DNA from: Sphaerisporangium melleum
Lineage (GTDB): Bacteria; Actinomycetota; Actinomycetes; Streptosporangiales; Streptosporangiaceae
Assembly (NCBI RefSeq): GCF_014646695.1
Contig: NZ_BMNT01000008.1
Location: 67,370 to 131,369, forward strand
Direction: 5' to 3'
Length of the DNA stretch: 64,000 nt
Made by a program: the position numbers and the translations under genes. Position 1 is the stretch's first letter. Each line of letters begins with the position of its first letter. Of this stretch, positions 42,252 to 50,627 are shown in pieces. A model generated the notes under the pieces. That model was not told the DNA's origin and made no database searches. It saw only the letters and a program-made list of their open reading frames with translations.

Positions 42252-43337
42252 ATGACCACGAGGACCACCAAGACGGAGGCCGCCGAGCGCAGGGAACGGG
42301 AGCAGGGCGAGCCCCTGGTCCACATCCTCTGGCTCAACGCCGGCATGAGCTGCGACGGCGACTCGGTGTCGCTCACCGCGGCGACGCAGCCCGCGATCGA
42401 GGACATCGCGCTCGGCGCGATCCCGGGGCTGCCCGCGGTGGACATCCACTGGCCGCTGATCGACATGCACAGCGGGCCGATGCAGGGCGCCGACGCCATG
42501 ATCGACTGGTACTTCCTGGCCGCGCGCGGCGCGCTGGACCCGTTCGTACTGGTCGTGGAGGGCTCGATCCCCAACGAGTCGATCAAGCAGGAGGGGTACT
42601 GGTCGGGGTTCGGCAACAACCCCGAGACCGGCCAGCCGATGACCCTGCCCGAGTGGCTGGACATCCTGGCCCCCGAGGCGACCGCCGTGGTCGCCACCGG
42701 CACCTGCGCCACCTACGGCGGCATCCACGCCATGGCGGGCAACCCGACCGGGTCGATGGGGCTGGCCGACTACCTCGGCTGGGACTGGCGGTCCAAGGCC
42801 GGCATCCCGATCGTCAACGTGCCGGGCTGCCCGGTCCAGCCGGACAACATGTCCGAGACCCTGCTGTACCTGCTCTTCCAGCTCAACGGGCAGGCCCCGA
42901 TGATCCCGCTGGACGAGGCGCTGCGCCCGACCTGGCTGTTCGGCCAGACCGTCCACGAGGGGTGCGACCGGGCCGGGTACTACGAGCAGGGCCAGTTCGC
43001 CATGGCCTACGACTCGCCCACGTGCCTGGTGAAGATCGGGTGCTGGGGGCCGGTCGTCAAGTGCAACGTGCCGAAGCGCGGCTGGATGATGGGCCTGGGC
43101 GGCTGCCCGAACGTCGGCGGCATCTGCATCGCCTGCACCATGCCCGGCTTCCCGGACAAGTTCATGCCGTTCATGGACGAGCCGCCCGGGGCGATGGTGT
43201 CCTCCTCGGTCAGCACCGTGTACGGCGTCCTCATCCGCAAGCTGCGCGAGATCACGCTGCACACCGTCGACAAGGAGCCGAAGTGGCGGGCCAAGGGCCG
43301 CGCCCTGCTCACCGGCTACCGCGCGCCCTGGAGCTGA
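42252..43337 (+). CDS. hhyS: Group 1h [NiFe]-hydrogenase small subunit
   Basis: A 361-aa electron-transfer subunit. The first proximal-cluster motif reads GMSCDGDSVS: Cys34 is kept but the usual second Cys of CxxC is Asp37, the 3-Cys-1-Asp ligation reported for the Ralstonia actinobacterial-type hydrogenase. Further ligands occur in ATGTCATYGG, VPGCPVQPDN and the medial/distal set HEGCDRAGYYEQGQFA, IGCWGPVVKCNVPKRGW, GGCPNVGGICIACTMPGFPD. There is no Tat signal, so it faces the cytoplasm. GGGAGG precedes the ATG. It passes electrons from H2 to the respiratory chain. Confidence 0.96.
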   Translation: MTTRTTKTEAAERREREQGEPLVHILWLNAGMSCDGDSVSLTAATQPAIEDIALGAIPGLPAVDIHWPLIDMHSGPMQGADAMIDWYFLAARGALDPFVLVVEGSIPNESIKQEGYWSGFGNNPETGQPMTLPEWLDILAPEATAVVATGTCATYGGIHAMAGNPTGSMGLADYLGWDWRSKAGIPIVNVPGCPVQPDNMSETLLYLLFQLNGQAPMIPLDEALRPTWLFGQTVHEGCDRAGYYEQGQFAMAYDSPTCLVKIGCWGPVVKCNVPKRGWMMGLGGCPNVGGICIACTMPGFPDKFMPFMDEPPGAMVSSSVSTVYGVLIRKLREITLHTVDKEPKWRAKGRALLTGYRAPWS

Positions 43338-43340
43338 CAC

Positions 43341-45119
43341 ATGACCACCGAGAAGAACCGCGACCTGGTCGAGATGGCCTGGGACCCGATCACCCGCATC
43401 GTCGGCAGCCTCGGCGTCTACGCCAAGATCGACTTCAAGGCCAGAGAGGTCGCCGAGTGCCACAGCACCTCGTCGATCTTCCGGGGCTACAGCGTCTTCA
43501 TGAAGGGCAAGGACCCCCGCGACGCGCACTTCATCACCAGCCGCATCTGCGGCATCTGCGGCGACAACCACGCCACCTGCTCGGTCTACACCCAGAACAT
43601 GGCCTACGGGGTGCGCCCGCCCGCGCTGGCCGAATGGATCATCAACCTGGGCGAGTCCGCCGAGTACATGTTCGACCACTGCATCTACCAGGAGAACCTG
43701 GTCGGGGTGGACTACTGCGAGCGGATGGTCCGCGAGACCAACCCGGGGGTGCTGGAGCAGGCCGAGCGCACCGAGTCCCCGAACGCCGCCGCGCACGGCT
43801 ACCGCAAGATCGCCGACATCATGCGCGCGCTCAACCCGCTCGAAGGGGAGTTCTACCGCGAGGCGCTGGTGATGAGCCGGGTCACCCGCGAGATGTTCTG
43901 CCTGATGGAGGGCAGGCACGTCCACCCCTCCACCCTCTACCCCGGCGGGGTCGGCACGATCGCCACGGTGCAGCTGTTCACCGACTACCTGACCCGGCTC
44001 ATGCGGTACGTGGAGTTCATGAAGAAGGTCGTGCCGATGCACGACGACCTGTTCGACTTCTTCTACGAGGCGCTGCCCGGGTACGAGGAGGTCGGCCGGC
44101 GGCGGGTGCTGCTCGGCTGCTGGGGCACCCTGCAGAACCCGGACCACTGCGACTTCACCTACGCGAACATGGGCGACTGGGGCCGGGAGGCGTTCGTCAC
44201 GCCGGGCGTCATCGTCGACGGCGAGCTGGTCACCAACGACCTGGTGGACATCAACCTCGGCATGCGCATCCTGCTCGGCAGCTCCTACTACGACGACTGG
44301 GCGGGTCAGGAGCCGTTCGTCACCCACGACCCGCTCGGCAACCCGGTCGACATGCGGCACCCCTGGAACCAGTACACGATCCCGCGCCCGCAGAAGCGCG
44401 ACTTCGCCGACAAGTACAGCTGGGTCATGTCGCCCCGCTGGTTCGACGGCAAGGACATGCTGCCGCTGGACACCGGCGGCGGGCCGATCGCCCGGCTCTG
44501 GTCGACCGCGCTGAACGGCCGGGTCGACATCGGGGGCATCGAGGCCACCGGGCACAGCGTGATCATCCGCCTGCCGCGGACCGCGACCAAGCCGGAGACC
44601 ACGTTCGAGTGGAAGATCCCCCGGCACAACGGTGAGCCGCTGTCCAACGCGATCGAACGCAACCGCGCCCGCACCTACTTCCAGGCGTACGCCGCCGCCT
44701 GCGCCCTGTACTTCGCCGAGAAGGGCCTGGACGAGGTGCGGCGGGGGCACACGCAGACCTGGGAGCCGTTCGAGGTGCCCGAGGAGGCGATCAGCTGCGG
44801 GTTCACCGAGGCGGTGCGCGGCGTCCTCTCCCACCACATGGTCATCAGGAACGGCAAGATCGCGAACTACCATCCGTACCCGCCGACGCCGTGGAACGCC
44901 AGCTCCCGCGACAGCCTCGGCACTCCGGGGCCGTACGAGGACGCCGTGCAGAACACGCCCATCTTCGAGGAGAACCCACCGGACAGCTTCAAGGGCATCG
45001 ACATCATGCGCGCGATCCGCAGTTTCGACCCGTGCCTGCCGTGCGGGGTGCACATGTCCCTCGGCCAGGGCCGGGAGCTTCGCAAGGTCCACACTCCTCA
45101 TGCCTTCGATGCCGGCTGA
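43341..45119 (+). CDS. hhyL: Group 1h [NiFe]-hydrogenase large subunit
   Basis: A 592-aa catalytic subunit. The N-terminal Ni-Fe ligand motif is RICGICGDNH (Cys70, Cys73) and the C-terminal one is DPCLPCGVH (Cys565, Cys568, His571). A 21-residue tail follows the His, so proteolytic maturation is expected; the protease is encoded downstream. The spacing and sequence (RGYSVFMKGKDPRDAHFITS) are those of high-affinity group 1h (formerly group 5) enzymes that scavenge atmospheric H2. It starts 3 nt after the small subunit and overlaps the next gene by 20 nt. Confidence 0.97.
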   Translation: MTTEKNRDLVEMAWDPITRIVGSLGVYAKIDFKAREVAECHSTSSIFRGYSVFMKGKDPRDAHFITSRICGICGDNHATCSVYTQNMAYGVRPPALAEWIINLGESAEYMFDHCIYQENLVGVDYCERMVRETNPGVLEQAERTESPNAAAHGYRKIADIMRALNPLEGEFYREALVMSRVTREMFCLMEGRHVHPSTLYPGGVGTIATVQLFTDYLTRLMRYVEFMKKVVPMHDDLFDFFYEALPGYEEVGRRRVLLGCWGTLQNPDHCDFTYANMGDWGREAFVTPGVIVDGELVTNDLVDINLGMRILLGSSYYDDWAGQEPFVTHDPLGNPVDMRHPWNQYTIPRPQKRDFADKYSWVMSPRWFDGKDMLPLDTGGGPIARLWSTALNGRVDIGGIEATGHSVIIRLPRTATKPETTFEWKIPRHNGEPLSNAIERNRARTYFQAYAAACALYFAEKGLDEVRRGHTQTWEPFEVPEEAISCGFTEAVRGVLSHHMVIRNGKIANYHPYPPTPWNASSRDSLGTPGPYEDAVQNTPIFEENPPDSFKGIDIMRAIRSFDPCLPCGVHMSLGQGRELRKVHTPHAFDAG

Positions 45120-45819
45120 GCGCCCCGCCCCGCGACCGGCGCCCGCCGATCGCCCCGCACCGCAGCCGGGGCCCGGCGGGCGTCCTGGCCCGCATGCGGG
45201 TGATCGTTCCGGCGCTCACGGGGTGCCGGGCGAGCGCGGCGGCGGCGCGCCGCGGCGGCGGCAGGCGCTGGACGTGCGGGCGGCCGGCGAGCGGGTCGAG
45301 GCGCTGATCGACGAGCTGGGCGCGCTCGCCGACCCCGCGGCCCGGGCCCGCGCCGAAGAGCTGGTGCGCAGCCTGGTCGGCCTGTACGGCGCGGGGCTGG
45401 AGCGGATCATGGACATCGTGGTCGGGGCGGAGGCCGCCGAGGTGCTGCGCGGGCTGACCGGAGACGAGCTGGTCTCCGGGCTGCTCGTTCTGCACGACCT
45501 GCACCCGCTCGGCACCGAGGAGCGGGTGCGCGCCGCGCTTTCCGAGCTCCACCCCGCCCTCGGTCCGCGGGAGGGCGGGGTGGAGCTGCTCGGCGTCGAC
45601 CCGGGCGGGGTGGTGCGGCTGCGTCTGTCCGGCGGCTCCCACGGCTGCGCCTCGTCCCGGGCCACGGTCGCCGGGGCCGTCGAACGCGCGGTGCTGCGCG
45701 CCGCCCCCGAGGTGACCCGGCTGGAGGTCGAGGCCCCGGCCGAGCCCGAGCCGCCCCTGCTACAAATCCAGCGCCGCCCCCCGGACTCCCGTCCTCTCCC
45801 TGAGGAGGCCGCGCGATGA
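45100..45819 (+). CDS. NifU-like protein of the hydrogenase cluster
   Basis: A 239-aa protein. After a disordered Pro/Arg/Gly leader (about 1-55) comes a helical region (ERVEALIDELGALADPAARA) and a C-terminal NifU-type domain (about 145-215). The NifU CxxC site reads SGGSHGCASSRATV, with the first Cys replaced, leaving one Cys. It probably helps assemble or deliver an Fe-S or metal cluster, but with altered chemistry. The ATG at 45100 overlaps the large-subunit end; ATG 45109 is possible. It overlaps the next gene by ATGA. Confidence 0.8.
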   Translation: MPSMPAERPAPRPAPADRPAPQPGPGGRPGPHAGDRSGAHGVPGERGGGAPRRRQALDVRAAGERVEALIDELGALADPAARARAEELVRSLVGLYGAGLERIMDIVVGAEAAEVLRGLTGDELVSGLLVLHDLHPLGTEERVRAALSELHPALGPREGGVELLGVDPGGVVRLRLSGGSHGCASSRATVAGAVERAVLRAAPEVTRLEVEAPAEPEPPLLQIQRRPPDSRPLPEEAAR

Positions 45820-46940
45820 CCGCACCGCCCCCCGGAACGTCCGGCCCCGGTACGTCCGACGCGGCACCGTCCGGCGCCGAAACGTCCTCCGGCCTCGCAA
45901 CGTCCGCCCCTGGGTCTTCCTCCGGTCCTGCGACGTCCGGGCGGATGACATCCGCCCCCGGAATGTCCACCCCTGGGACTTCCTCTGCCCGTGGAACGTC
46001 CGGTTCTGGGACTTCCTCCGGTCCTGGAACGTCCGGTTCTGGGACTTCCTCCGGTCCTGGGCCGTCCGGGGCGGGGGCAGCCGGCTCTGGGACGTCCGGT
46101 AGCGGTGGGGCAGGACCTGAAATTTCCGATGCCGGGGGAGCGTCCGAGGCGGGCCAGGGGGGTCCGCTGGTGCTGCGGCGGTTCCGGGAGCCGCGCACGC
46201 CCGAGAAGGAGGCGTGCGAGATGTGCGCCGAGCCGCTGGACGAGCGGCACGGCCACGCCGTGGACACCGGCACCCGGGCCCTGCTGTGCGTCTGCGGCGC
46301 CTGCCGCATGCTGCTCTCGGCCGGCGGGACCGTCGTCCAGGGCCGCTACCAGGCGGTTCCCGAGCGCTACCTGTACGTCCCGTCGCTGCGGATGAGCGAG
46401 GCCGACTGGACGGAACTGCAGATCCCGGTGCGCACGGCCTTCCTGTTCCACAACTCGGCCCTCGGCCGGTTCGTGGCGTTCTATCCCAGCCCGGGCGGCG
46501 CCACCGAGTCGCTGCTCGACCTGTCCGCCTGGGACCGGGTGCTGGCCGCCAACCCCGGCCTGCCAACGGCCCGGCCGGACGTCGAGGCGTACCTCGTGGA
46601 CCGCCGCGAGGACGGCTTCGCCTGCTATCTGGTCCCGATCGACGCCTGCTACGAGCTGGTCGGGCTGGTGCGCGTGCACTGGAAGGGGTTCCAGGGCGGG
46701 CCGGAGGCGGCGCGGGCCATCGACGCCTTCTTCGACCGGCTCCGCCGCCGCGGCGAAGTGATCGCCGAGACCGGTCGTCCCGCCGGACCCGATCTCGCCG
46801 CGTCCGCTGCCGCTCGCACGCGCGGAGCGTCCGGTGGTGACCGGGGTCGTGGTGGCGATGCGGGCGGGCGGCAGGGGAGCGGTCCGGGTTCTGGACGAGC
46901 CTGCGCCGGTGACGGCGCGGGACGGGAGGCGCGGCCATGA
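45816..46940 (+). CDS. DUF5947-family protein
   Basis: A 374-aa protein. Residues about 1-110 are low-complexity Gly/Ser/Thr/Pro, encoded by a 33-bp minisatellite. The conserved part starts near 115 with PLVLRRFREPRTPEKEACEMCAEPLDERHGHAV, then LLCVCGACRMLLS, giving two Cys pairs fit for a zinc or Fe-S site, and continues to about 320 (FFDRLRRRGEVIAETGR). The tail is again Gly/Arg-rich. The family occurs with group 1h hydrogenases and its role is unknown. It might bind metal during maturation. It is coupled to both neighbours by ATGA overlaps. Confidence 0.85.
   Translation: MTAPPPGTSGPGTSDAAPSGAETSSGLATSAPGSSSGPATSGRMTSAPGMSTPGTSSARGTSGSGTSSGPGTSGSGTSSGPGPSGAGAAGSGTSGSGGAGPEISDAGGASEAGQGGPLVLRRFREPRTPEKEACEMCAEPLDERHGHAVDTGTRALLCVCGACRMLLSAGGTVVQGRYQAVPERYLYVPSLRMSEADWTELQIPVRTAFLFHNSALGRFVAFYPSPGGATESLLDLSAWDRVLAANPGLPTARPDVEAYLVDRREDGFACYLVPIDACYELVGLVRVHWKGFQGGPEAARAIDAFFDRLRRRGEVIAETGRPAGPDLAASAAARTRGASGGDRGRGGDAGGRQGSGPGSGRACAGDGAGREARP
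45960..46058. repeat. 33-bp tandem repeat within the DUF5947 gene
   Basis: Two identical 33-bp units (45993-46025 and 46026-46058, beginning GGAACGTCCGG) are preceded by a degenerate unit at 45960-45992, with still weaker ones upstream to about 45890. The unit is a multiple of three and encodes GTSGSGTSSGP, so copy changes would alter only the length of the disordered segment. Confidence 0.85.
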
Positions 46941-47569
46941 GTGAGATCGGCTTCGAGTGCCGTGGCGTGCGTGCCGATCCCTACGGCGCCTTCCCGACGT
47001 TGCTGTTCCGGCTCGCGATCACCGCGCCCGAGCAGGACGCCGTGCACGCCATCGCGCTGCGCTGCCAGATCCGCATCGAGCCCCAGCGGCGCCGGTACGC
47101 CCCTGCGGAGAGCGAACTGCTCGCCGACCTGTTCGGGGACCCGTCCCGATGGGGCGAGACGCTGCGCCCGCTGGTGTTCGCCAACGTCTCCACGCTGGTG
47201 CCGAGGTTCACCGGCGGCACGGAGATCGACCTGCCGGTGCCGTGCGGCTACGACCTGGAGGTGGCCGCCGGCAAGTACTTCGCCGCCCTGGACGACGGCG
47301 AGGTGCCGTTGCTGCTGCTGTTCAGCGGCACCGTGTTCGCCAGGGACGGGGAGGGTTTCACCGTACGGCAGGTGCCGTGGGACCGCGAGGCGCGCCAGGG
47401 CCTGCCGGTCGAGGTGTGGCGCGAGATGCTCGACCGCTACTTCCCCGGCGGCGGCTGGCTGCGCCTGGGCACCGGGACGCTCCGGGCACTGCAGCGCTTC
47501 AAGTCCGAGCGCGCCCTGCCCACCTGGGACGAGGCCATGGAAGCCCTGTTGAAGGAGGCCCGCGGATGA
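46937..47569 (+). CDS. DUF6084-family protein
   Basis: A 210-aa protein, mostly beta-strand in its first half (FPTLLFRLAITAPEQDAVHA, CQIRIEPQRRRY) with a helical end (ERALPTWDEAMEALLKEARG). It contains two Cys but no metal motif. It belongs to a family seen with actinobacterial group 1h hydrogenases. Its role is unknown. It is joined to both neighbours by 4-nt overlaps, so it is made in step with them. Confidence 0.8.
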   Translation: MSEIGFECRGVRADPYGAFPTLLFRLAITAPEQDAVHAIALRCQIRIEPQRRRYAPAESELLADLFGDPSRWGETLRPLVFANVSTLVPRFTGGTEIDLPVPCGYDLEVAAGKYFAALDDGEVPLLLLFSGTVFARDGEGFTVRQVPWDREARQGLPVEVWREMLDRYFPGGGWLRLGTGTLRALQRFKSERALPTWDEAMEALLKEARG

Positions 47570-49185
47570 GCGCCGGAGGAGCGCCGGGTCCACGACCGGC
47601 GCGGTCGCCGTCCGAGGCCGCGCAGGGACGGCCGCGGAGGAACGGGGCGATGGACCTCGCCCGCGCGGTGGCCGACGCGGTCCTGTACGAGGGGTACCTC
47701 CTCTACCCCTACCGGGCCTCCGCCGTGAAGAACCGCGTGCGCTGGCAGTTCGGCGTGCTGGTGCCGCCCGCGTACACCGAGACGGGGGAGCCGTCCGCGA
47801 GCGTGACCGAATGCCTGCTGGACGGCTGCGCGCACGCCCTGCTGCGCCTGCGCCTGCGGTTCCTGCACGTCAAGGAGCGCAGGGTCGAGCGGGCGCGGGA
47901 CGGCGGTTTCACACCGGTCGCCGAGCTGACCTGTGACGGCACCACCCACCTCACGTTCGACGAGGCCACCGCGCGCCAGGTGGAGGCCGTCGTACCGATG
48001 CCGGGACTGCTCGGCGCCGAGCGGGTCATCCCGGTACGGCTGCCCGGCGACCGGGCCGAGGAGCCGATCGTGGCCGCGTCCGGGCAGGTCGCCGGTCGCG
48101 TCGTCACCGTCCATCGGCCGGTGCGGGCGGTGCTCCGGCTCGCGGCCGAGCGGCAGGACGGCCCGTACGGGCTGCTCAAACTGCGGGTGCGGGTCGAGAA
48201 CGCCGCCGAGGCGCCGCCCGCGGCCACCCGGGAGGAGGCGCTGCGGCACTCGCTCGTGGCCGCCCACCTCGTGCTCGGCGTGACGGCCGGGTCGTTCCTG
48301 TCGCTCGTGGACCCACCGGAGTGGGCCCGCCGCGCCGCCGAGGGCTGCCGCAACGCCGGCACCTTCCCGGTGCTCGTCGGCGGACCCGGGCACCGCGACG
48401 CCGTGCTGTCGTCGCCGATCATCCTGTACGACCACCCGGGCATCGCCCCGGAGAGCCCTGGCGAGCTGTTCGACGGCACCGAGATCGACGAGCTGCTCCA
48501 CCTGCGGACGCACACCCTCACCGAAGCGGAGAAGCGCGAGGCGCGGGCCACCGATCCGCGCGCGGCCGAGATCATCGACCGGGCCGGGGAGCTGCCGCCC
48601 GAGCTGCTGGACCGCCTGCACGGCGCGATCCGCCACCTCGGCCCGGTCGCGCGGACGCCCGCGGTGCCCTCGCCCTCCGGCGCGCCCGGCCCTGGCCGGC
48701 AGGCGGGTCCCGCCGGCGGACCCGTCCGGCGGGGCACGTCATCGCGATCAGTGGACGGATCCCCTGCGGGGTCATCGCGACCGGTGGACGGGTCCGCGGC
48801 GGCGCCGTCGCGACCGGCGGCCGGGCCGATGGCCGATCCGTCGCCCGGTTCCCCGGGTGATCCGATGGGTGACCTCCTGGCCGGTCCATGGACCGAGGGG
48901 ATCGACGGCGGCCGGGTGACCGTCGCGGGGGTGGAGATCGGCCGGGGCAGTCGCGTCCGGCTGGCCCCGGGCGCGCGCCGCGCCGACGCCCACGACATGT
49001 TCCTCACCGGCCGGACCGCGCAGGTCGAGGCGGTGCTGCGCGACGTCGACGGCGGGAGCTACCTGGCCGTCGTCCTGGAGGACGACCCCGGCGCCGACCT
49101 GCACCGCTCGCACGGCAGATTCCTGTACTTCGCCCCCGACGAGGTGGAGCCGGTCGCGGCCGGCGGCGGGGAGGCGGAGCGATGA
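47566..49185 (+). CDS. Conserved hydrogenase-cluster protein, 539 aa
   Basis: I do not recognise a named domain. Residues about 28-360 form a mixed alpha/beta region (AVADAVLYEGYLLYPYRASA, NRVRWQFGVLVPPAYTE, GTEIDELLHLRTHTLTEAEK). Residues about 365-445 are low-complexity Ser/Pro/Gly with repeats of the RPVDGS type. The last 95 residues form a compact beta domain (GVEIGRGSRVRLAPGARRAD, DMFLTGRTAQVEAVLRDVDG, GRFLYFAPDEVEPV). The Cys are few and not clustered. Position between DUF6084 and the protease, with ATGA overlaps on both sides, implies a part in assembling or attaching the hydrogenase. Confidence 0.8.
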   Translation: MSAGGAPGPRPARSPSEAAQGRPRRNGAMDLARAVADAVLYEGYLLYPYRASAVKNRVRWQFGVLVPPAYTETGEPSASVTECLLDGCAHALLRLRLRFLHVKERRVERARDGGFTPVAELTCDGTTHLTFDEATARQVEAVVPMPGLLGAERVIPVRLPGDRAEEPIVAASGQVAGRVVTVHRPVRAVLRLAAERQDGPYGLLKLRVRVENAAEAPPAATREEALRHSLVAAHLVLGVTAGSFLSLVDPPEWARRAAEGCRNAGTFPVLVGGPGHRDAVLSSPIILYDHPGIAPESPGELFDGTEIDELLHLRTHTLTEAEKREARATDPRAAEIIDRAGELPPELLDRLHGAIRHLGPVARTPAVPSPSGAPGPGRQAGPAGGPVRRGTSSRSVDGSPAGSSRPVDGSAAAPSRPAAGPMADPSPGSPGDPMGDLLAGPWTEGIDGGRVTVAGVEIGRGSRVRLAPGARRADAHDMFLTGRTAQVEAVLRDVDGGSYLAVVLEDDPGADLHRSHGRFLYFAPDEVEPVAAGGGEAER

Positions 49186-50000
49186 ACGTCCTGGTCGCGG
49201 GGGTCGGCAACGTGTTCCTCGGCGACGACGGCTTCGGCGTCGCCGTGGCCCGGCACCTGGCCGCCGCCGGCGTCCCCGAGGGGGTCATGGTGTCCGACTT
49301 CGGCATCCGCGGCGTCCACCTGGCCTACGAGCTGACCGGCGGCCGGTACGACCTGGCCGTCCTGGTCGACACCGTGGCGGCCCGGGACGACCCGCCCGGC
49401 ACCCTGCGCGTACTGCTGCCCTCGCCCGACCAGGCGCCCGGCACGTTCGTCGACGCCCACGACATGACCCCGGACGCGGTCCTCGCGCTGGCCGGGACGT
49501 TCGGCCGGCCCGTGGTCCCGGTCCTGCTCGTCGGGTGCGCGCCGGCGGACGTCTCGCCCGGCATGGAGCTGAGCCCGCCGGTCGCCGCGGCGGTCGGCCC
49601 GGCGGCGGACCTCGTCCTCGACCTCATCGCGGACCTCCCGCCGGAGATCTCGGCCGAGCTTGCCGCCGGCGCCGGGGGAGCCCGCGCGGTGGCCCCGACG
49701 GCGAGCCGCGCGGCGGACCGTACGGCCGGCCGCCAAGGAGTCCGTACCGGAGGCGGTGCGGAAGAGCACACAGGAGAGGAGATGGCGGATGAGGCATCTG
49801 TTCACGCTGACCGTCATGGTGGGGATCGGCGTCATCGTGTACCGGTCGATCCCCGACATCAAGCGGTACATGAAGATCCGCCAGATGTGAGCGCCGCCCC
49901 CGCGACCGCCGCCGAGCCCGCCCCCGCCCGCCGCCCGCAAGGCGCGGGCGGCGGCGGGCGCGGCGTGGCGGACACCGACCTTGAGATCGAGAAGAGGTAG
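49182..50000 (+). CDS. Hydrogenase maturation protease (HupD/HycI type)
   Basis: The conserved domain spans about residues 1-160: VAGVGNVFLGDDGFGVAVAR (nickel-sensing acid), VLVDTVAARD (second acid) and VDAHDMTPDAVLALA (His), which together read the nickel of the nearly finished large subunit before cutting its tail. The frame then runs another 110 residues as polar, low-complexity sequence to 50000, overlapping a conserved 33-aa gene in another frame. That tail is probably a by-product of the overlap, or the true end is earlier. It starts in an ATGA overlap. Confidence 0.88.
   Translation: MNVLVAGVGNVFLGDDGFGVAVARHLAAAGVPEGVMVSDFGIRGVHLAYELTGGRYDLAVLVDTVAARDDPPGTLRVLLPSPDQAPGTFVDAHDMTPDAVLALAGTFGRPVVPVLLVGCAPADVSPGMELSPPVAAAVGPAADLVLDLIADLPPEISAELAAGAGGARAVAPTASRAADRTAGRQGVRTGGGAEEHTGEEMADEASVHADRHGGDRRHRVPVDPRHQAVHEDPPDVSAAPATAAEPAPARRPQGAGGGGRGVADTDLEIEKR
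49789..49890 (+). CDS. DUF6893-like 33-aa membrane protein
   Basis: A 33-aa peptide with one hydrophobic segment (LFTLTVMVGIGVIVY) followed by a basic SIPDIKRYMKIRQM tail, matching small single-pass DUF6893 proteins found in hydrogenase clusters. GGAG lies 7 nt before the ATG. It is read out of frame within the tail of the protease gene. A single-span peptide with a basic end may help anchor the hydrogenase to the membrane or to quinone-reactive partners; that is inference. Confidence 0.75.
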   Translation: MRHLFTLTVMVGIGVIVYRSIPDIKRYMKIRQM

Positions 50001-50003
50001 ACC

Positions 50004-50396
50004 GTGCACGAATTCGGGATCGCCGAGTCGATCCTCGCCGCCGTCGAGAAGCGTGCGGACGGCCGGCGGGTACGCCGGGCGCGGGTGCAGGTGGGAGCCC
50101 TGCTCCGCGTCGCGGAACCGTCCATCAACGACGCCTGGAGCCTGGTCACCGAGGGGACGCTCGCCGAGGGCGCCCGCCTCGACCTGGTCACCCTCCCCGT
50201 ACGGCTCACCTGCCGGGACTGCGGGACCACCACCACCTCGGTGGACCCCTATGCGGTGTGCCCGGCCTGTGGCACCACCGATGTCGACACCGAGGGCGGC
50301 GACGATCTCGTCCTCGAATCCATCCAGCTCGCGGAGGCGACCCATGTGCCTGGGGATTCCCGGGGAGATCGTGGAAATCCTGTCGGATCGTCCTGA
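50004..50396 (+). CDS. hypA: Hydrogenase nickel chaperone HypA
   Basis: A 130-aa protein with the N-terminal nickel site MHEFGIAESI (His2, Glu3), the zinc site of two CxxC pairs (CRDC and CPAC) and the usual beta scaffold. A tail beyond the usual end (THVPGDSRGDRGNPVGSS) arises because its last 53 nt overlap hypC in another frame. GAGG lies 6 nt before the GTG. It delivers nickel to the large subunit. Its usual partner hypB is not in the window. Confidence 0.95.
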   Translation: MHEFGIAESILAAVEKRADGRRVRRARVQVGALLRVAEPSINDAWSLVTEGTLAEGARLDLVTLPVRLTCRDCGTTTTSVDPYAVCPACGTTDVDTEGGDDLVLESIQLAEATHVPGDSRGDRGNPVGSS

Positions 50397-50622
50397 CCTG
50401 GCCAAGGTCGACGTCAGCGGGGTACGGCGGGCCATCAACATCGGCCTGCTTGAGGGAGAGCCGCTCGCGCCGGGCGACTGGGTGCTCATCCACGTCGGCT
50501 TCGCGCTGTCCAAGATCGACGAGGCGGAGGCCCGGTCGGCGCTCGACTTCCTGGAGAGCATCGGCCAGGCCTACGAGGACGAGATCGCGGCCCTGCGCGA
50601 CTCGGTGATCGAGCAGGGGTGA
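50344..50622 (+). CDS. hypC: Hydrogenase assembly chaperone HypC
   Basis: A 92-aa OB-fold chaperone starting MCLGIPGEIVEI, with the essential Cys2, then GVRRAINIGLLEGEPLAPGDWVLIHVGFALSKID, the family core. It carries the Fe(CN)2CO unit from HypD to the large subunit. It overlaps hypA by 53 nt and ends just before hypD. Confidence 0.95.
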   Translation: MCLGIPGEIVEILSDRPDLAKVDVSGVRRAINIGLLEGEPLAPGDWVLIHVGFALSKIDEAEARSALDFLESIGQAYEDEIAALRDSVIEQG

Positions 50623-50627
50623 GGCCG

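Noticed and set aside
42189-45101. Long minus-strand open frame of 970 codons opposite the hydrogenase subunits
   Set aside because: It is the antisense shadow of hhyS and hhyL, caused by high GC at third positions. It has no motif and the plus-strand genes are certain.
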